64,000 bases of DNA from the NCBI GenBank assembly GCA_016934715.1, contig JAFGSI010000028.1, forward strand, positions 186,001-250,000. Direction: 5' to 3'. The position numbers and the translations under genes were made by a program. Below, in pieces: positions 1 through 7,648 of the stretch. Below the pieces are notes generated by a model. It was not told the DNA's origin. It ran no database searches and worked only from the letters and a program-made list of their open reading frames with translations. Every line of letters starts with the position of its first letter. The first letter of the stretch is position 1. This DNA comes from Anaerolineales bacterium (lineage in GTDB: Bacteria > Chloroflexota > Anaerolineae > Anaerolineales > Villigracilaceae).

Positions 1-193
1 TCTCGTGATTAACCCATTTTCGATGCGGCGGTGCGACGCCGGGATCTGTGCGGGGCTGTTGGGCAACCGGCAGTCTTGCCGCTGTGGAGGACGGTGGTCA
101 ACCATTGTTCTTCTCTCACCCGACGACCAACATTTCAGGTTCGCGGCAAGATTCCCTGGGCTTTGCCCGGGAGTCTTTCTGCGTGCAGGGTTG

Positions 194-940
194 TCACCCC
201 AATTCGTATTTTGTCCGCAGCCAGCGGGCCAGGCCATCCAGATCGGGGAACAACTTATATTCATCGATTCCGGCCTGTTCGAGGAAGAGCCCGGCATCGA
301 GGATCGCAGACTTGGGCAGATCAACTTTCTTTACATACCTTGGCGTGATCACTTCGAGCGGCCGGATATCGTTCCCGTGAATTGTGTAATAGCCCTGTTG
401 GGCCTGCATCCGTGCGTTTCTCCACGGGCAGGCCATTGCCAGCGGTAGTTCGAAAGGTCCGGTTTCTGTTCGGACGAAGTCCCGCACGAAATCGTATTCC
501 CCCTGGATGTCGAAATTGATGATCGCCTTCTCGCCGCTTGCGGCGTGCGTGAGTCGGAAGGGGTTCAGGACCCAGATGCACGGATTGGGTGCATCCCCCA
601 CGATCGCAAAGTAGATGGCCACGGCCAGGGATGTGGTCCAATCGAGCAGACGGGTCGGGATCCCATAGTGCCGCATTTCGGCAAGCAGTTCCCACGACGA
701 TTTCGATCGGTCGATCAGAAAACCACCGCGGGTGACGAAATCCTCATAGAGGTCGTTTTCATATGCTGGGCCATTCGAGTATCGGAGAAGCGATGGCAAC
801 AGTTGCCATTCTGAATTTGAATGGCCGCGGAAGAACGCCGATCCAGGCGTTTTCGAGCACCCCAGTCTGGTTTGGGCGTGCCTGACCTGGGCCAGGAACG
901 CCAACCACTCCTGGCTGTAGATTTGTGTTAGCTCTTCCAT
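194..940 (-). CDS. FRG-domain protein
   Basis: A 248-residue protein with an FRG domain, named for the Phe-Arg-Gly motif visible near residues 38-40 (FFRGHSNSEWQLLPSLLR). A second conserved block, MRHYGIPTRLLDWTTSLAVAIYFA, lies near residues 88-111. FRG domains occur in phage-related and stress or defence-associated proteins and their biochemical role is poorly defined. No signal peptide or membrane segment is visible, so it is probably cytosolic. The start is the ATG preceded by AGGA about 8 nt upstream. It is the last minus-strand gene at the left edge, 84 nt downstream of the coiled-coil/zinc-ribbon gene. No toxin, antitoxin or phage gene is visible beside it. Family assignment is fairly sure; function is unknown. 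Confidence 0.8.
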   Translation of the reverse strand: MEELTQIYSQEWLAFLAQVRHAQTRLGCSKTPGSAFFRGHSNSEWQLLPSLLRYSNGPAYENDLYEDFVTRGGFLIDRSKSSWELLAEMRHYGIPTRLLDWTTSLAVAIYFAIVGDAPNPCIWVLNPFRLTHAASGEKAIINFDIQGEYDFVRDFVRTETGPFELPLAMACPWRNARMQAQQGYYTIHGNDIRPLEVITPRYVKKVDLPKSAILDAGLFLEQAGIDEYKLFPDLDGLARWLRTKYELG

Positions 941-1024
941 GAATACGATCCTGCCATTCGTCCTGGACGAGGCGCATCCAGAAAATAAAGGCCGGGTTGT
1001 GTTGGTCGATGGCTCCGGGTGTAC

Positions 1025-2101
1025 CTACAAGCGGATCACGTTGCCGCAGAACTTGCACTTGACCACGTCCTGGCCGCGCAGGATCACCTGGTCGAGGGCC
1101 CCGCCGCAGGCCGGGCACTGGCTGGGTACCGACTTGACCTTGTCAACCTCGGCCTGATCGATGGCCACCGCCCGGGTCGGGTCGAATTCCTTGGCCTTGG
1201 CGCGCTGGATCAGGGCCTGCCACTCGTCGCACAGCGCCCAGATGTGCACGTTGACGATTTCTCGCCCAGTGCCCGGGGCAAAGCGGATCTCGAGATGATC
1301 CTCGTTCTTGAGCAGGCCCTTCTTGCTGGTCACGATCTTCTCCACCTGGGTTACCGGGGCCTCCCACTGTAATTCCTGGACGGTCTCTTTCTCTGTTGCG
1401 ATAAAGAGCATCTTCTTGGTTGCCACCTTTTCCTTGCGCTCGAAAAGCAGGCGCTGGTCGGTCAGGAACAGGATGCCCTCGGGGTCGGTTTTCTGTTCCT
1501 CGCCGGTCTTGCACCAGACTGCTTTGACGGCCGCGATTCCTCCCTCGGTGGGTAGAAGTTGGAAGGAGGCTTCCGACAGATTCTTGAGCATGCGCTCGAT
1601 TTCATCCAATCGGCGGCTGACCCGGTAGACCTGGTTGTTGAACTGGTCATACATGCCCGAAATGGTGCGCTGGGCAGCTTCAGCTTTGCTTTCCAGGGTT
1701 TCGACATTGGTTTTCAGGCTGACCAGCAGCGGTTTGGCCCGGGCCGGGTTGCTTTTCAGGCTGGCTATTTGTGACATCTGTACCTCCAGCGGGCGGATGG
1801 CGTTCTGCAGGCTGGTGGCCTGGGTGTTGATCTGCTGCTGGATCGAGGGGTAGAGTTTCTGCCATTGGCGGACGAAATCGGCCGCCTGGTCTTTGAGTTC
1901 TTTCTCGAAGACGTAACCACGCTCGCGCAGGCTGGCGATCCGCTGTGCCATGCCGTTGACCTTGGTCTGCAGGTCCTCGACAGAATCGCGGGCGTCGCTC
2001 ATACGGACGTCATTCTGGAGACTGGCGAGCTTGGATTGCAGCGAACTGATCTCGCTGGCAAGTTGTTCGACCGGGCCGGGTCGGGAGGTAGGATTGGTCA
2101 T
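1025..2101 (-). CDS. Coiled-coil protein with PH/GRAM-like domain and C-terminal zinc ribbon
   Basis: A 358-residue protein in three parts. Residues 1-190 are rich in Q, L, K and E in heptad-like spacing and predict long coiled coils. Residues 200-300 contain a beta-rich segment around GILFLTDQRLLFERKEKVATKK, which resembles the start of PH/GRAM-like domains (the TDQRLLF pattern). The C-terminus holds CPACGG and CKFCG, a four-cysteine zinc ribbon. No signal peptide or membrane segment is present, so it is likely cytosolic or membrane-peripheral. CAGGAG lies 5 nt before the ATG. The gene starts 21 nt after the small membrane protein gene, so the two probably form an operon. I know no named family for the full architecture and the function is unknown. 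Confidence 0.8.
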   Translation of the reverse strand: MTNPTSRPGPVEQLASEISSLQSKLASLQNDVRMSDARDSVEDLQTKVNGMAQRIASLRERGYVFEKELKDQAADFVRQWQKLYPSIQQQINTQATSLQNAIRPLEVQMSQIASLKSNPARAKPLLVSLKTNVETLESKAEAAQRTISGMYDQFNNQVYRVSRRLDEIERMLKNLSEASFQLLPTEGGIAAVKAVWCKTGEEQKTDPEGILFLTDQRLLFERKEKVATKKMLFIATEKETVQELQWEAPVTQVEKIVTSKKGLLKNEDHLEIRFAPGTGREIVNVHIWALCDEWQALIQRAKAKEFDPTRAVAIDQAEVDKVKSVPSQCPACGGALDQVILRGQDVVKCKFCGNVIRL

Positions 2102-2122
2102 GGTTGCTCCTGATAGATGCGA

Positions 2123-2473
2123 CTAGGGCGCGGGGGGAACGGCGGGCGGTTCCTGCGGCGATTGGAGGGCGCTGGCAGCCGGAGGCTTGTTGGCATAGGC
2201 GAAGACAAAAGAGCCGGCCATGCAGGCCAGGACGATCGCTCCCTCGAGGCAGACGGCATAATTTTGAATGCTGTAGGGCAGGATACCGGTCCCCAACAGC
2301 AGACCGAAGAGGAGCCCTGCTCCGAATGCAAGCGGCAGCGGCAGGACCAGGAATGCACCGGCGATACGCGCCTTGCTCCCGGTGAGCATTATATTCTTGC
2401 TGAGCTGGTACTTGCCTGTAACAAGCACATAGATGCCATAACCGAGCAATATGAATTCAACAGCCAGACACAT
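2123..2473 (-). CDS. Small multi-pass membrane protein
   Basis: A 116-residue hydrophobic protein with about three transmembrane segments (near residues 5-20, 35-60 and 72-92) and a Pro/Ala-rich C-terminal tail. The frame is open further upstream, but the ATG at 2473 is preceded by a perfect AGGAGG at suitable spacing, so I chose it. The middle segment (LTGSKARIAG followed by a hydrophobic stretch) resembles a pattern in the divergent small membrane protein at 2599-2802, suggesting the two may be distantly related. A good promoter lies just upstream (2504-2532). Function unknown. Confidence 0.75.
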   Translation of the reverse strand: MCLAVEFILLGYGIYVLVTGKYQLSKNIMLTGSKARIAGAFLVLPLPLAFGAGLLFGLLLGTGILPYSIQNYAVCLEGAIVLACMAGSFVFAYANKPPAASALQSPQEPPAVPPAP

Positions 2474-2503
2474 GGAGAATCCTCCTGAGCGGAATTTGGT
2501 CCT

Positions 2504-2532
2504 ATTATTGCACACTTGGCTTGAATTCGCAA
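2504..2532 (-). promoter_or_regulatory. Sigma70-type promoter for the 2123-2473 gene
   Basis: On the minus strand, TTGCGA at 2532-2527 is separated by 17 nt from AATAAT at 2509-2504, about 30 nt upstream of the AGGAGG-preceded ATG at 2473. Confidence 0.65.
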
Positions 2533-2550
2533 ATCTGTTTTTCAGGCAGT

Positions 2551-2558
2551 GGTAAAAT
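2551..2558 (+). promoter_or_regulatory. Extended -10 promoter for the 2599-2802 gene and rpiB
   Basis: TGG immediately precedes TAAAAT at 2553-2558 (extended -10 pattern). No good -35 is visible. The TTG start of the next gene lies 40 nt downstream. Confidence 0.5.
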
Positions 2559-2598
2559 CTGTAAGTTGCCAAATCTTGTGTATGGAGGAGATGGTTTT

Positions 2599-2802
2599 TT
2601 GAATACAATCACCACCGGTTTGCTCGTCTTCGTAACAGGGGGGGTTGCGGTCCTGGGGGCGGTTTTCAACTGGCGCCTGATCGTCGGAGAGGGGAAGCTG
2701 CTTACCCGCCTGCTCGGGGTGACCGCAACGCGCGTCCTGACAGCGGTGGCGGGCTTCCTCCTGATCGGTCTGGGGATCGGGCTGATCCTGGGTTGGGTAT
2801 AG
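2599..2802 (+). CDS. Small two-helix membrane protein (Imm17-like pattern)
   Basis: A 67-residue protein with two hydrophobic helices (about residues 5-24 and 45-65) separated by a short polar loop containing FNW. I chose the TTG at 2599 because GGAGGAG lies about 8 nt upstream; the ATG at 2521 lies upstream of the likely promoter. The layout (N-terminal helix, NW motif, then LLG...AR...G.LLIGLG) recalls the small immunity-protein family Imm17, but I cannot verify this and no toxin gene is adjacent. The stop lies 14 nt before rpiB, so the two are probably co-transcribed. Confidence 0.65.
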   Translation: MNTITTGLLVFVTGGVAVLGAVFNWRLIVGEGKLLTRLLGVTATRVLTAVAGFLLIGLGIGLILGWV

Positions 2803-2816
2803 GATCTGGAGGAAAC

Positions 2817-3275
2817 ATGAGAATTGCGCTGGCCTGTGACCATGCCGGCTTTCCCCTCAAGGGGACCATCCTTGAGCTCGTCCGCGGTTCCGGGCACGAA
2901 GTCCTCGACCTGGGGACCGATTCGACTGCGCCGGTTGATTATCCCGATTATTCCGAGAAGCTCGGCCGGGCGATCCAGAACGGCGAGTCCGAGCGCGGCA
3001 TCCTGGTGTGCGGCTCGGGGGTCGGGGCCTGCATTGCCGCCAACAAGCTGACCGGGATCTATGCCGGGATCTGTCACGATACCTATTCTGCCCACCAGGG
3101 TGTTGAGCACGATGCGATGAATGTCCTCTGCATTGGCGCGCGCATCATTGGCCCCGAGTTAGCCGGCGAGATCGTCGCTGCCTTTCTTGGGGCCCGCTTC
3201 ATCGGTCGCGAGCCGGGTCAGGAGCGCCATGCCAGGCGGGTAGCCAAGGTCCGCCAGATAGAGTTGAAGCGGTGA
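2817..3275 (+). CDS. rpiB: Ribose-5-phosphate isomerase B
   Basis: A 152-residue RpiB/LacAB-family protein that interconverts ribose 5-phosphate and ribulose 5-phosphate in the pentose phosphate pathway. The N-terminal MRIALACDHAGFPLK carries the CDHAG motif, and GILVCGSGVGACIAANK has the active-site cysteine and the phosphate-binding Gly-rich loop. HEAVDHDAMNVL-type residues are represented by GVEHDAMNVLCIGAR. Length is typical. TGGAGGA precedes the ATG at 2817. The gene overlaps the next start by 4 nt (GTGA) and lies upstream of the Tal-Pgi fusion, so three sugar-phosphate activities cluster here. Confidence 0.95.
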   Translation: MRIALACDHAGFPLKGTILELVRGSGHEVLDLGTDSTAPVDYPDYSEKLGRAIQNGESERGILVCGSGVGACIAANKLTGIYAGICHDTYSAHQGVEHDAMNVLCIGARIIGPELAGEIVAAFLGARFIGREPGQERHARRVAKVRQIELKR

Positions 3276-4840
3276 GTCTCCCCCCGGCTCGGATTCCTCC
3301 ATACAGCAAGGTGGCCCGCACCGCCGGGGCCCTGGTCATCTCGGCCAACTTCATCGGGGCCATGCTGACCTACGTCTATTTCGCCCTGATCGCTCCGCTG
3401 CCGGTCGGGGAGGCAGCTGTGAATTTCGAAAACCTGGCAGAGGTCATCCCGACCATCGTCGGGACGATTGTGCTGATCCTGATCGGCGGGCTGTCGGGAC
3501 GCCGCACCGAACGCTTTTTTCCAGGCTGGTACGAGCGCCTGCACCGGGGAACCCCGGCGGCTGAAGTCCCGCAGGCATGCCGGCGCGAGGTCCTGAACTA
3601 CCCGGCCAACAGCGCATGCATCTCCCTTGTGATGTGGTTTGTTGCCGGTCTGACCTTCGGCCTGTTCTTTTCCGGTTCCTGGCGTGCCTTTGGAGGAATC
3701 TTTCTGGTTGGCGGCATCTTCACCTCCGTGCTGGTGTTCTTCTCGATGGAGTTGCTCTGGCGGCGGGTGATTCCACTGTTCTTCCCGGCAGGGGATATCA
3801 GTGGTGTACCGGCCTTTCGCCTGCCAGTCCTGCGGCGCCTGCTGCTGACCTTCTTCCTGGTCAGCATCTATCCAGTCGGGGTCCTGGTGTTGATCTCGCT
3901 CGACCGGGCCCGGTTGCTGCTTTCGGCTGACAATCCGGAGACGGTCCTGCGCAACCTGTTCTATGCGGAGGTCTTCGTACTGATCATCAGTGCGGCAGCC
4001 AGCATCGGCCTGGCCCTGCTGGTGACGCGCCTGATCACCCGTCCCTTGGGGGAGCTGCAGGCGGCCATGACCCAGGTCGGCGAGAACGATTTTACTGTCC
4101 GGGTGGCACCGGTGGCCAACGACGAGTTGGGCTACGTCACCGAACGGTTTAACGTCATGGTCGACGGCCTGCAGCGCGGCGAATTGCTGCGCAACCTGCT
4201 TAACCTGTACGTCAGCCCCGAGGTGGCCCGCGAGGCCCTCGCGCGTGGTGCCGGTTTGGGCGGGCAGGTGGTTGAGTGCTCGGTGCTCTTCTCCGATATC
4301 CGCGGCTTTACCAGCCTGTCCGAGACGCTGGCGCCTGAGGCGCTGATGGACCTGCTCAACCGCTATATGAGCCGCATGGTGGCGGTGATCGTCGCCAACG
4401 GCGGGATGGTCAACAAATTCGGCGGCGACTCGCTGCTGGCAGTCTTCGGAACGCCGCTCAATCCGGCTGCCGATCACGCTGCCGCAACCGTCCGGACTGC
4501 CCTGGCGATGAAGGCCGCTCTGGCTGATTTCAATCGCGAACAGGTGCAAGCTGGCGGACCGCACATCCGGGCCGGGATCGGCATCGCCACCGGCCCGGTG
4601 GTGGCTGGAAACATTGGCGGGGAGGGCCGCATCGAATATACGGTCATCGGCGATACGGTCAACCTGGCCTCGCGCTTGCAGGACCTGACCAGGGAACTCG
4701 ACCGTGACATTCTGGCCAGTGCCGCCACCGTCCAGGCTGCCGCCGGCGACAGTTCCCTGGCAGCCGAACCGCTCAAGCCGATCCCGGTGCGCGGGAAGGC
4801 CGGGCAGGTCAAGATCTTTGCACTCATTTCAGAATTCTAG
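3272..4840 (+). CDS. Membrane adenylate/guanylate cyclase with HAMP domain
   Basis: A 522-residue class III nucleotide cyclase. The N-terminal half holds about six hydrophobic segments (within residues 20-260), followed by a HAMP linker (about 245-305, starting RLITRPLGELQAAM) and a C-terminal catalytic domain (about 320-520). The two metal-binding aspartates are present: D342 in FSDIRGFTS and D386 in KFGGDSLLAVFG. The block VIGDTVNLASRL is also typical. It should make cAMP (or cGMP) at the inner membrane face in response to an unknown signal. The GTG start overlaps the rpiB stop by 4 nt and the stop is 9 nt before tal-pgi, so it is within a sugar-phosphate operon. Substrate specificity is not settled by reading alone. 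Confidence 0.92.
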   Translation: MSLPPARIPPYSKVARTAGALVISANFIGAMLTYVYFALIAPLPVGEAAVNFENLAEVIPTIVGTIVLILIGGLSGRRTERFFPGWYERLHRGTPAAEVPQACRREVLNYPANSACISLVMWFVAGLTFGLFFSGSWRAFGGIFLVGGIFTSVLVFFSMELLWRRVIPLFFPAGDISGVPAFRLPVLRRLLLTFFLVSIYPVGVLVLISLDRARLLLSADNPETVLRNLFYAEVFVLIISAAASIGLALLVTRLITRPLGELQAAMTQVGENDFTVRVAPVANDELGYVTERFNVMVDGLQRGELLRNLLNLYVSPEVAREALARGAGLGGQVVECSVLFSDIRGFTSLSETLAPEALMDLLNRYMSRMVAVIVANGGMVNKFGGDSLLAVFGTPLNPAADHAAATVRTALAMKAALADFNREQVQAGGPHIRAGIGIATGPVVAGNIGGEGRIEYTVIGDTVNLASRLQDLTRELDRDILASAATVQAAAGDSSLAAEPLKPIPVRGKAGQVKIFALISEF

Positions 4841-4849
4841 GAGCATAGC

Positions 4850-7576
4850 ATGCCCAACCTCATTGCCCAGCTGACCGAACTCGGCCAGTCGCTTTGGTAC
4901 GACAACGTTCAGCGCCGTCTGCTGGAGAATGGAGAAATGGCGGCCATGATCGCCCGTGGCGACATCCGCGGCGTGACCTCCAATCCGACCATCTTCCATA
5001 ACGCGATTGCGAAAACTGCCGACTATGACCCGGCCCTGATCCCGATGGCCTGGGCCGGTTGGGATGCTGAGCAGATCTTCTGGCAGCTGGCGATCGAGGA
5101 CATCCGCCAGACCTGCGAACTGTTCCTGCCGCTCTATCAGGAGAGCGAAGGAGGTGACGGTTATGTCAGCCTGGAGGTCGACCCGGCTCTGGCGCACTCC
5201 ACCGAGGCCACGGTCGCCCAGGCCAGAACCCTTTGGGAATGGGTGGAGCATCCCAACCTGATGATCAAGGTTCCGGCGACGAAGGAGGGTCTGCCGGCCG
5301 TACGGCGGCTGATCGCCGACGGGATCAACGTCAACGTGACCCTGATCTTCTCGCTCCCGCGCTATCAGGAGGTCATGGATGCCTATCTCGCCGGCCTGGA
5401 GGAGCGGCTGCAGGCCGGGCTGCCGGTCCAAGACATTGCCTCGGTGGCCTCCTTTTTCGTCTCGCGCCTCGATACCAAGGTCGATGGCCTTTTGGAGTCC
5501 GTCGGCACTGTCGAAGGGCTGGCCCTGCGCGGCCGGGCAGCCATTGCAAATGCGCGCCTGGCCTACGACGCGTTCCGCCAAGTCTTTGGCGGCGAGCGCT
5601 TTGCCAGCTTCCAGTCCGCTGGCTGCCGCATGCAACGCCCGCTGTGGGCCTCGACCAGTACCAAGAACCCGGCCTACGCTGACACTTTTTATGTCGACGA
5701 ACTGATCGGCCCGGCGACCGTCAACACGGTCCCGCCGCAGACACTGGATGCCTTCCGAGACCATGGCAGGCCCAGGGTAACCATCCTGGACGAGGTCGCC
5801 GCTGCCCGTCAGCTCTTTTTTGACCTCGAGGCGGTTGGCGTTTCCATTGACAGGGTCACTGCTGAACTGGAGGCCGAGGGCGTCCGGTCCTTTGCCGAGG
5901 CCTTCGCGGCCATGCTGGCGACGATCGAGGAACGCCGCGCCGCGGCCGCCGCGGCCCTCGGTCCCCTGTCGGCTTCCGTTTCGCGGCGCCTGGCCTCTCT
6001 GGTCGCCGAGGACGCTCCCGCCCGTTTGCAGGCCGTCGACCCGACCCTGTGGACCTCCGACCCGGCCGGTCAGGACGAGATCCGCAAACGCCTGGGCTGG
6101 GTGACCCTGCCTGAAACCTCGCGCCTGCACGTCAAGGCGATCGCCGACTTTGCCGCCCGGGCCCGTGCCGACGACCTGACCCATACCTTGCTGCTCGGGA
6201 TGGGCGGTTCGTCCCTGGCGCCCGAGGTCATGGCCCGGGTGTTTGGACAGGCGGATACATTTGCGATCCTTGACTCGACCGATCCCGCCCAGGTCCTGGA
6301 GACCGAGAAGCGCTTTCCGCTTGAAAAGACCCTCTTGATCGTTGCCAGCAAGTCCGGCGGGACAGCGGAGGTCATGGCGGCTTTCGAGTACTTCTGGGAT
6401 AAGACCGGCGGGAACGGGAAGCACTTCGTGGCCATCACCGACCCGGGAACCTCGCTGGACGCCCTGGCCAACGCCCGCGGTTTCTTGGCGATCTTCCATG
6501 CTGATCCGACCGTCGGGGGACGCTTTTCGGCTCTGACTCACTTCGGCCTGGTTCCAGCGGCCTTGATGGGCATCGATCTGGAGCGGATGCTGGATCATTC
6601 TGCCGGGATGTCCGCCCAGTGTGGCCCGCAGGTCAGTGGGGCGCGCAACCCGGGTCTGGTCCTGGGGGCTGTCCTGGGCGAGGCGGCCCTCTTGGGGCGT
6701 GACAAGCTTACTCTGGTGGCCGATCCAGCGGTTGGTTCCTTTGGCTCTTGGCTGGAGCAGTTGATCGCCGAATCATCTGGGAAACAGGGCAGAGGGATCG
6801 TAGTGGTCGACGGCGAGCCGCTTGGGGAGCCCTGCACCTATGGCGACGACCGGTTGTTCGTCTATCTGCGGGCTGACGGTGCCCACGATCGGGCTGTCGC
6901 CGGGCTGCGCGCCATCGGCCAACCGGTACTGAGCTTCGCAATGCCTGATCCTTACAACCTGTTCGCCGAGATCTACCGCTGGGAGATGGCCACGGCCTAC
7001 GCCTGTGCCGTGCTGGGCGTCAATGCCTTCGACCAGCCCGATGTGCAGGACAACAAGGATCGCACCAGGGCCAAGTTGGATGCGTATAGCCACACAAAAA
7101 GAGTGGACGATGGGAATCCGGTCTGGGAGCAGGAGGGAGTGAAGATTTATGCGCCCGGCAAGGTCGAGGGGCAGGACCTGGATGCAGTCCTGACGGCTTT
7201 CCTGAAGGCGGCCCGCAAGGGCGATTACCTGGCCATCAATGCTTACCTGCCGCGTAACGAAGCGATGGGCGCGGCCCTGGCCGCACTGCGCCTGAAGGTC
7301 CGTGCGCTGACCGGCTGCGCCACAACGGTTGGTTTCGGGCCGCGCTTCCTGCACTCGACCGGCCAGCTCCACAAGGGAGGCCCTGAATCGGGCCTGTTCC
7401 TGCAGATCACAGCCGACCCCGCCGAGGATCTGGATATTCCCGGGCAGGGGATGTCTTTCGGCGTGCTCGAGCGCTGCCAGGCCCTGGGTGATTACGAGGC
7501 CCTGGCCGCCCGCGAGCGCCGCATCCTGCGGGTGCATCTGCCGGAGCCGACCGCAGTGAAGCGGTTAATCCGATAA
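4850..7576 (+). CDS. Bifunctional transaldolase / glucose-6-phosphate isomerase
   Basis: A 908-residue fusion. Residues 1 to about 370 are transaldolase: GVTSNPTIF near the N-terminus, the Schiff-base lysine K140 in LMIKVPATKEGL, and STSTKNPAYADT in the C-terminal part. Residues about 400-908 are phosphoglucose isomerase: LLGMGGSSLAPEV, IVASKSGGTAEVM and the phosphate/active-site region near AYSHTKR. It links the pentose phosphate pathway with upper glycolysis and is cytosolic. Such fusions are known in several bacterial lineages. It follows rpiB and the cyclase at 9 nt spacing and is followed by a hairpin at 7600-7627. Both halves look intact, so both activities are likely. Confidence 0.95.
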   Translation: MPNLIAQLTELGQSLWYDNVQRRLLENGEMAAMIARGDIRGVTSNPTIFHNAIAKTADYDPALIPMAWAGWDAEQIFWQLAIEDIRQTCELFLPLYQESEGGDGYVSLEVDPALAHSTEATVAQARTLWEWVEHPNLMIKVPATKEGLPAVRRLIADGINVNVTLIFSLPRYQEVMDAYLAGLEERLQAGLPVQDIASVASFFVSRLDTKVDGLLESVGTVEGLALRGRAAIANARLAYDAFRQVFGGERFASFQSAGCRMQRPLWASTSTKNPAYADTFYVDELIGPATVNTVPPQTLDAFRDHGRPRVTILDEVAAARQLFFDLEAVGVSIDRVTAELEAEGVRSFAEAFAAMLATIEERRAAAAAALGPLSASVSRRLASLVAEDAPARLQAVDPTLWTSDPAGQDEIRKRLGWVTLPETSRLHVKAIADFAARARADDLTHTLLLGMGGSSLAPEVMARVFGQADTFAILDSTDPAQVLETEKRFPLEKTLLIVASKSGGTAEVMAAFEYFWDKTGGNGKHFVAITDPGTSLDALANARGFLAIFHADPTVGGRFSALTHFGLVPAALMGIDLERMLDHSAGMSAQCGPQVSGARNPGLVLGAVLGEAALLGRDKLTLVADPAVGSFGSWLEQLIAESSGKQGRGIVVVDGEPLGEPCTYGDDRLFVYLRADGAHDRAVAGLRAIGQPVLSFAMPDPYNLFAEIYRWEMATAYACAVLGVNAFDQPDVQDNKDRTRAKLDAYSHTKRVDDGNPVWEQEGVKIYAPGKVEGQDLDAVLTAFLKAARKGDYLAINAYLPRNEAMGAALAALRLKVRALTGCATTVGFGPRFLHSTGQLHKGGPESGLFLQITADPAEDLDIPGQGMSFGVLERCQALGDYEALAARERRILRVHLPEPTAVKRLIR

Positions 7577-7599
7577 GCGCGGCAGTCCTAGAATTCAGA

Positions 7600-7635
7600 G
7601 CTCCCGGCATCAACATCCGCCGGGAGCCTGTTATT
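7600..7635. terminator. Terminator between convergent tal-pgi and alpha-galactosidase genes
   Basis: GCTCCCGGC (7600-7608) pairs with GCCGGGAGC (7619-7627) around a 10-nt loop, followed on the plus strand by CTGTTATTTTCT. The symmetric stem could serve both convergent genes, although the U-tract is modest. Confidence 0.6.
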
Positions 7636-7648
7636 TTCTCTCCGGTGC

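Noticed and set aside
5-448. Plus-strand open frame at the left edge
   Set aside because: Antisense to the FRG-domain gene, no RBS and no recognisable motif.
194-940. FRG protein as part of a defence island
   Set aside because: The neighbours are not defence genes and no phage or nuclease gene is adjacent; only the left edge limits the view.
3218-4564. 448-codon open frame opposite the cyclase gene
   Set aside because: Low-complexity Gln/Asp/His-rich antisense translation; cyclase motifs on the plus strand are decisive.
4829-6598. Long antisense open frame over tal-pgi
   Set aside because: GC-rich shadow frame without motifs; the plus strand encodes a clear Tal-Pgi fusion.
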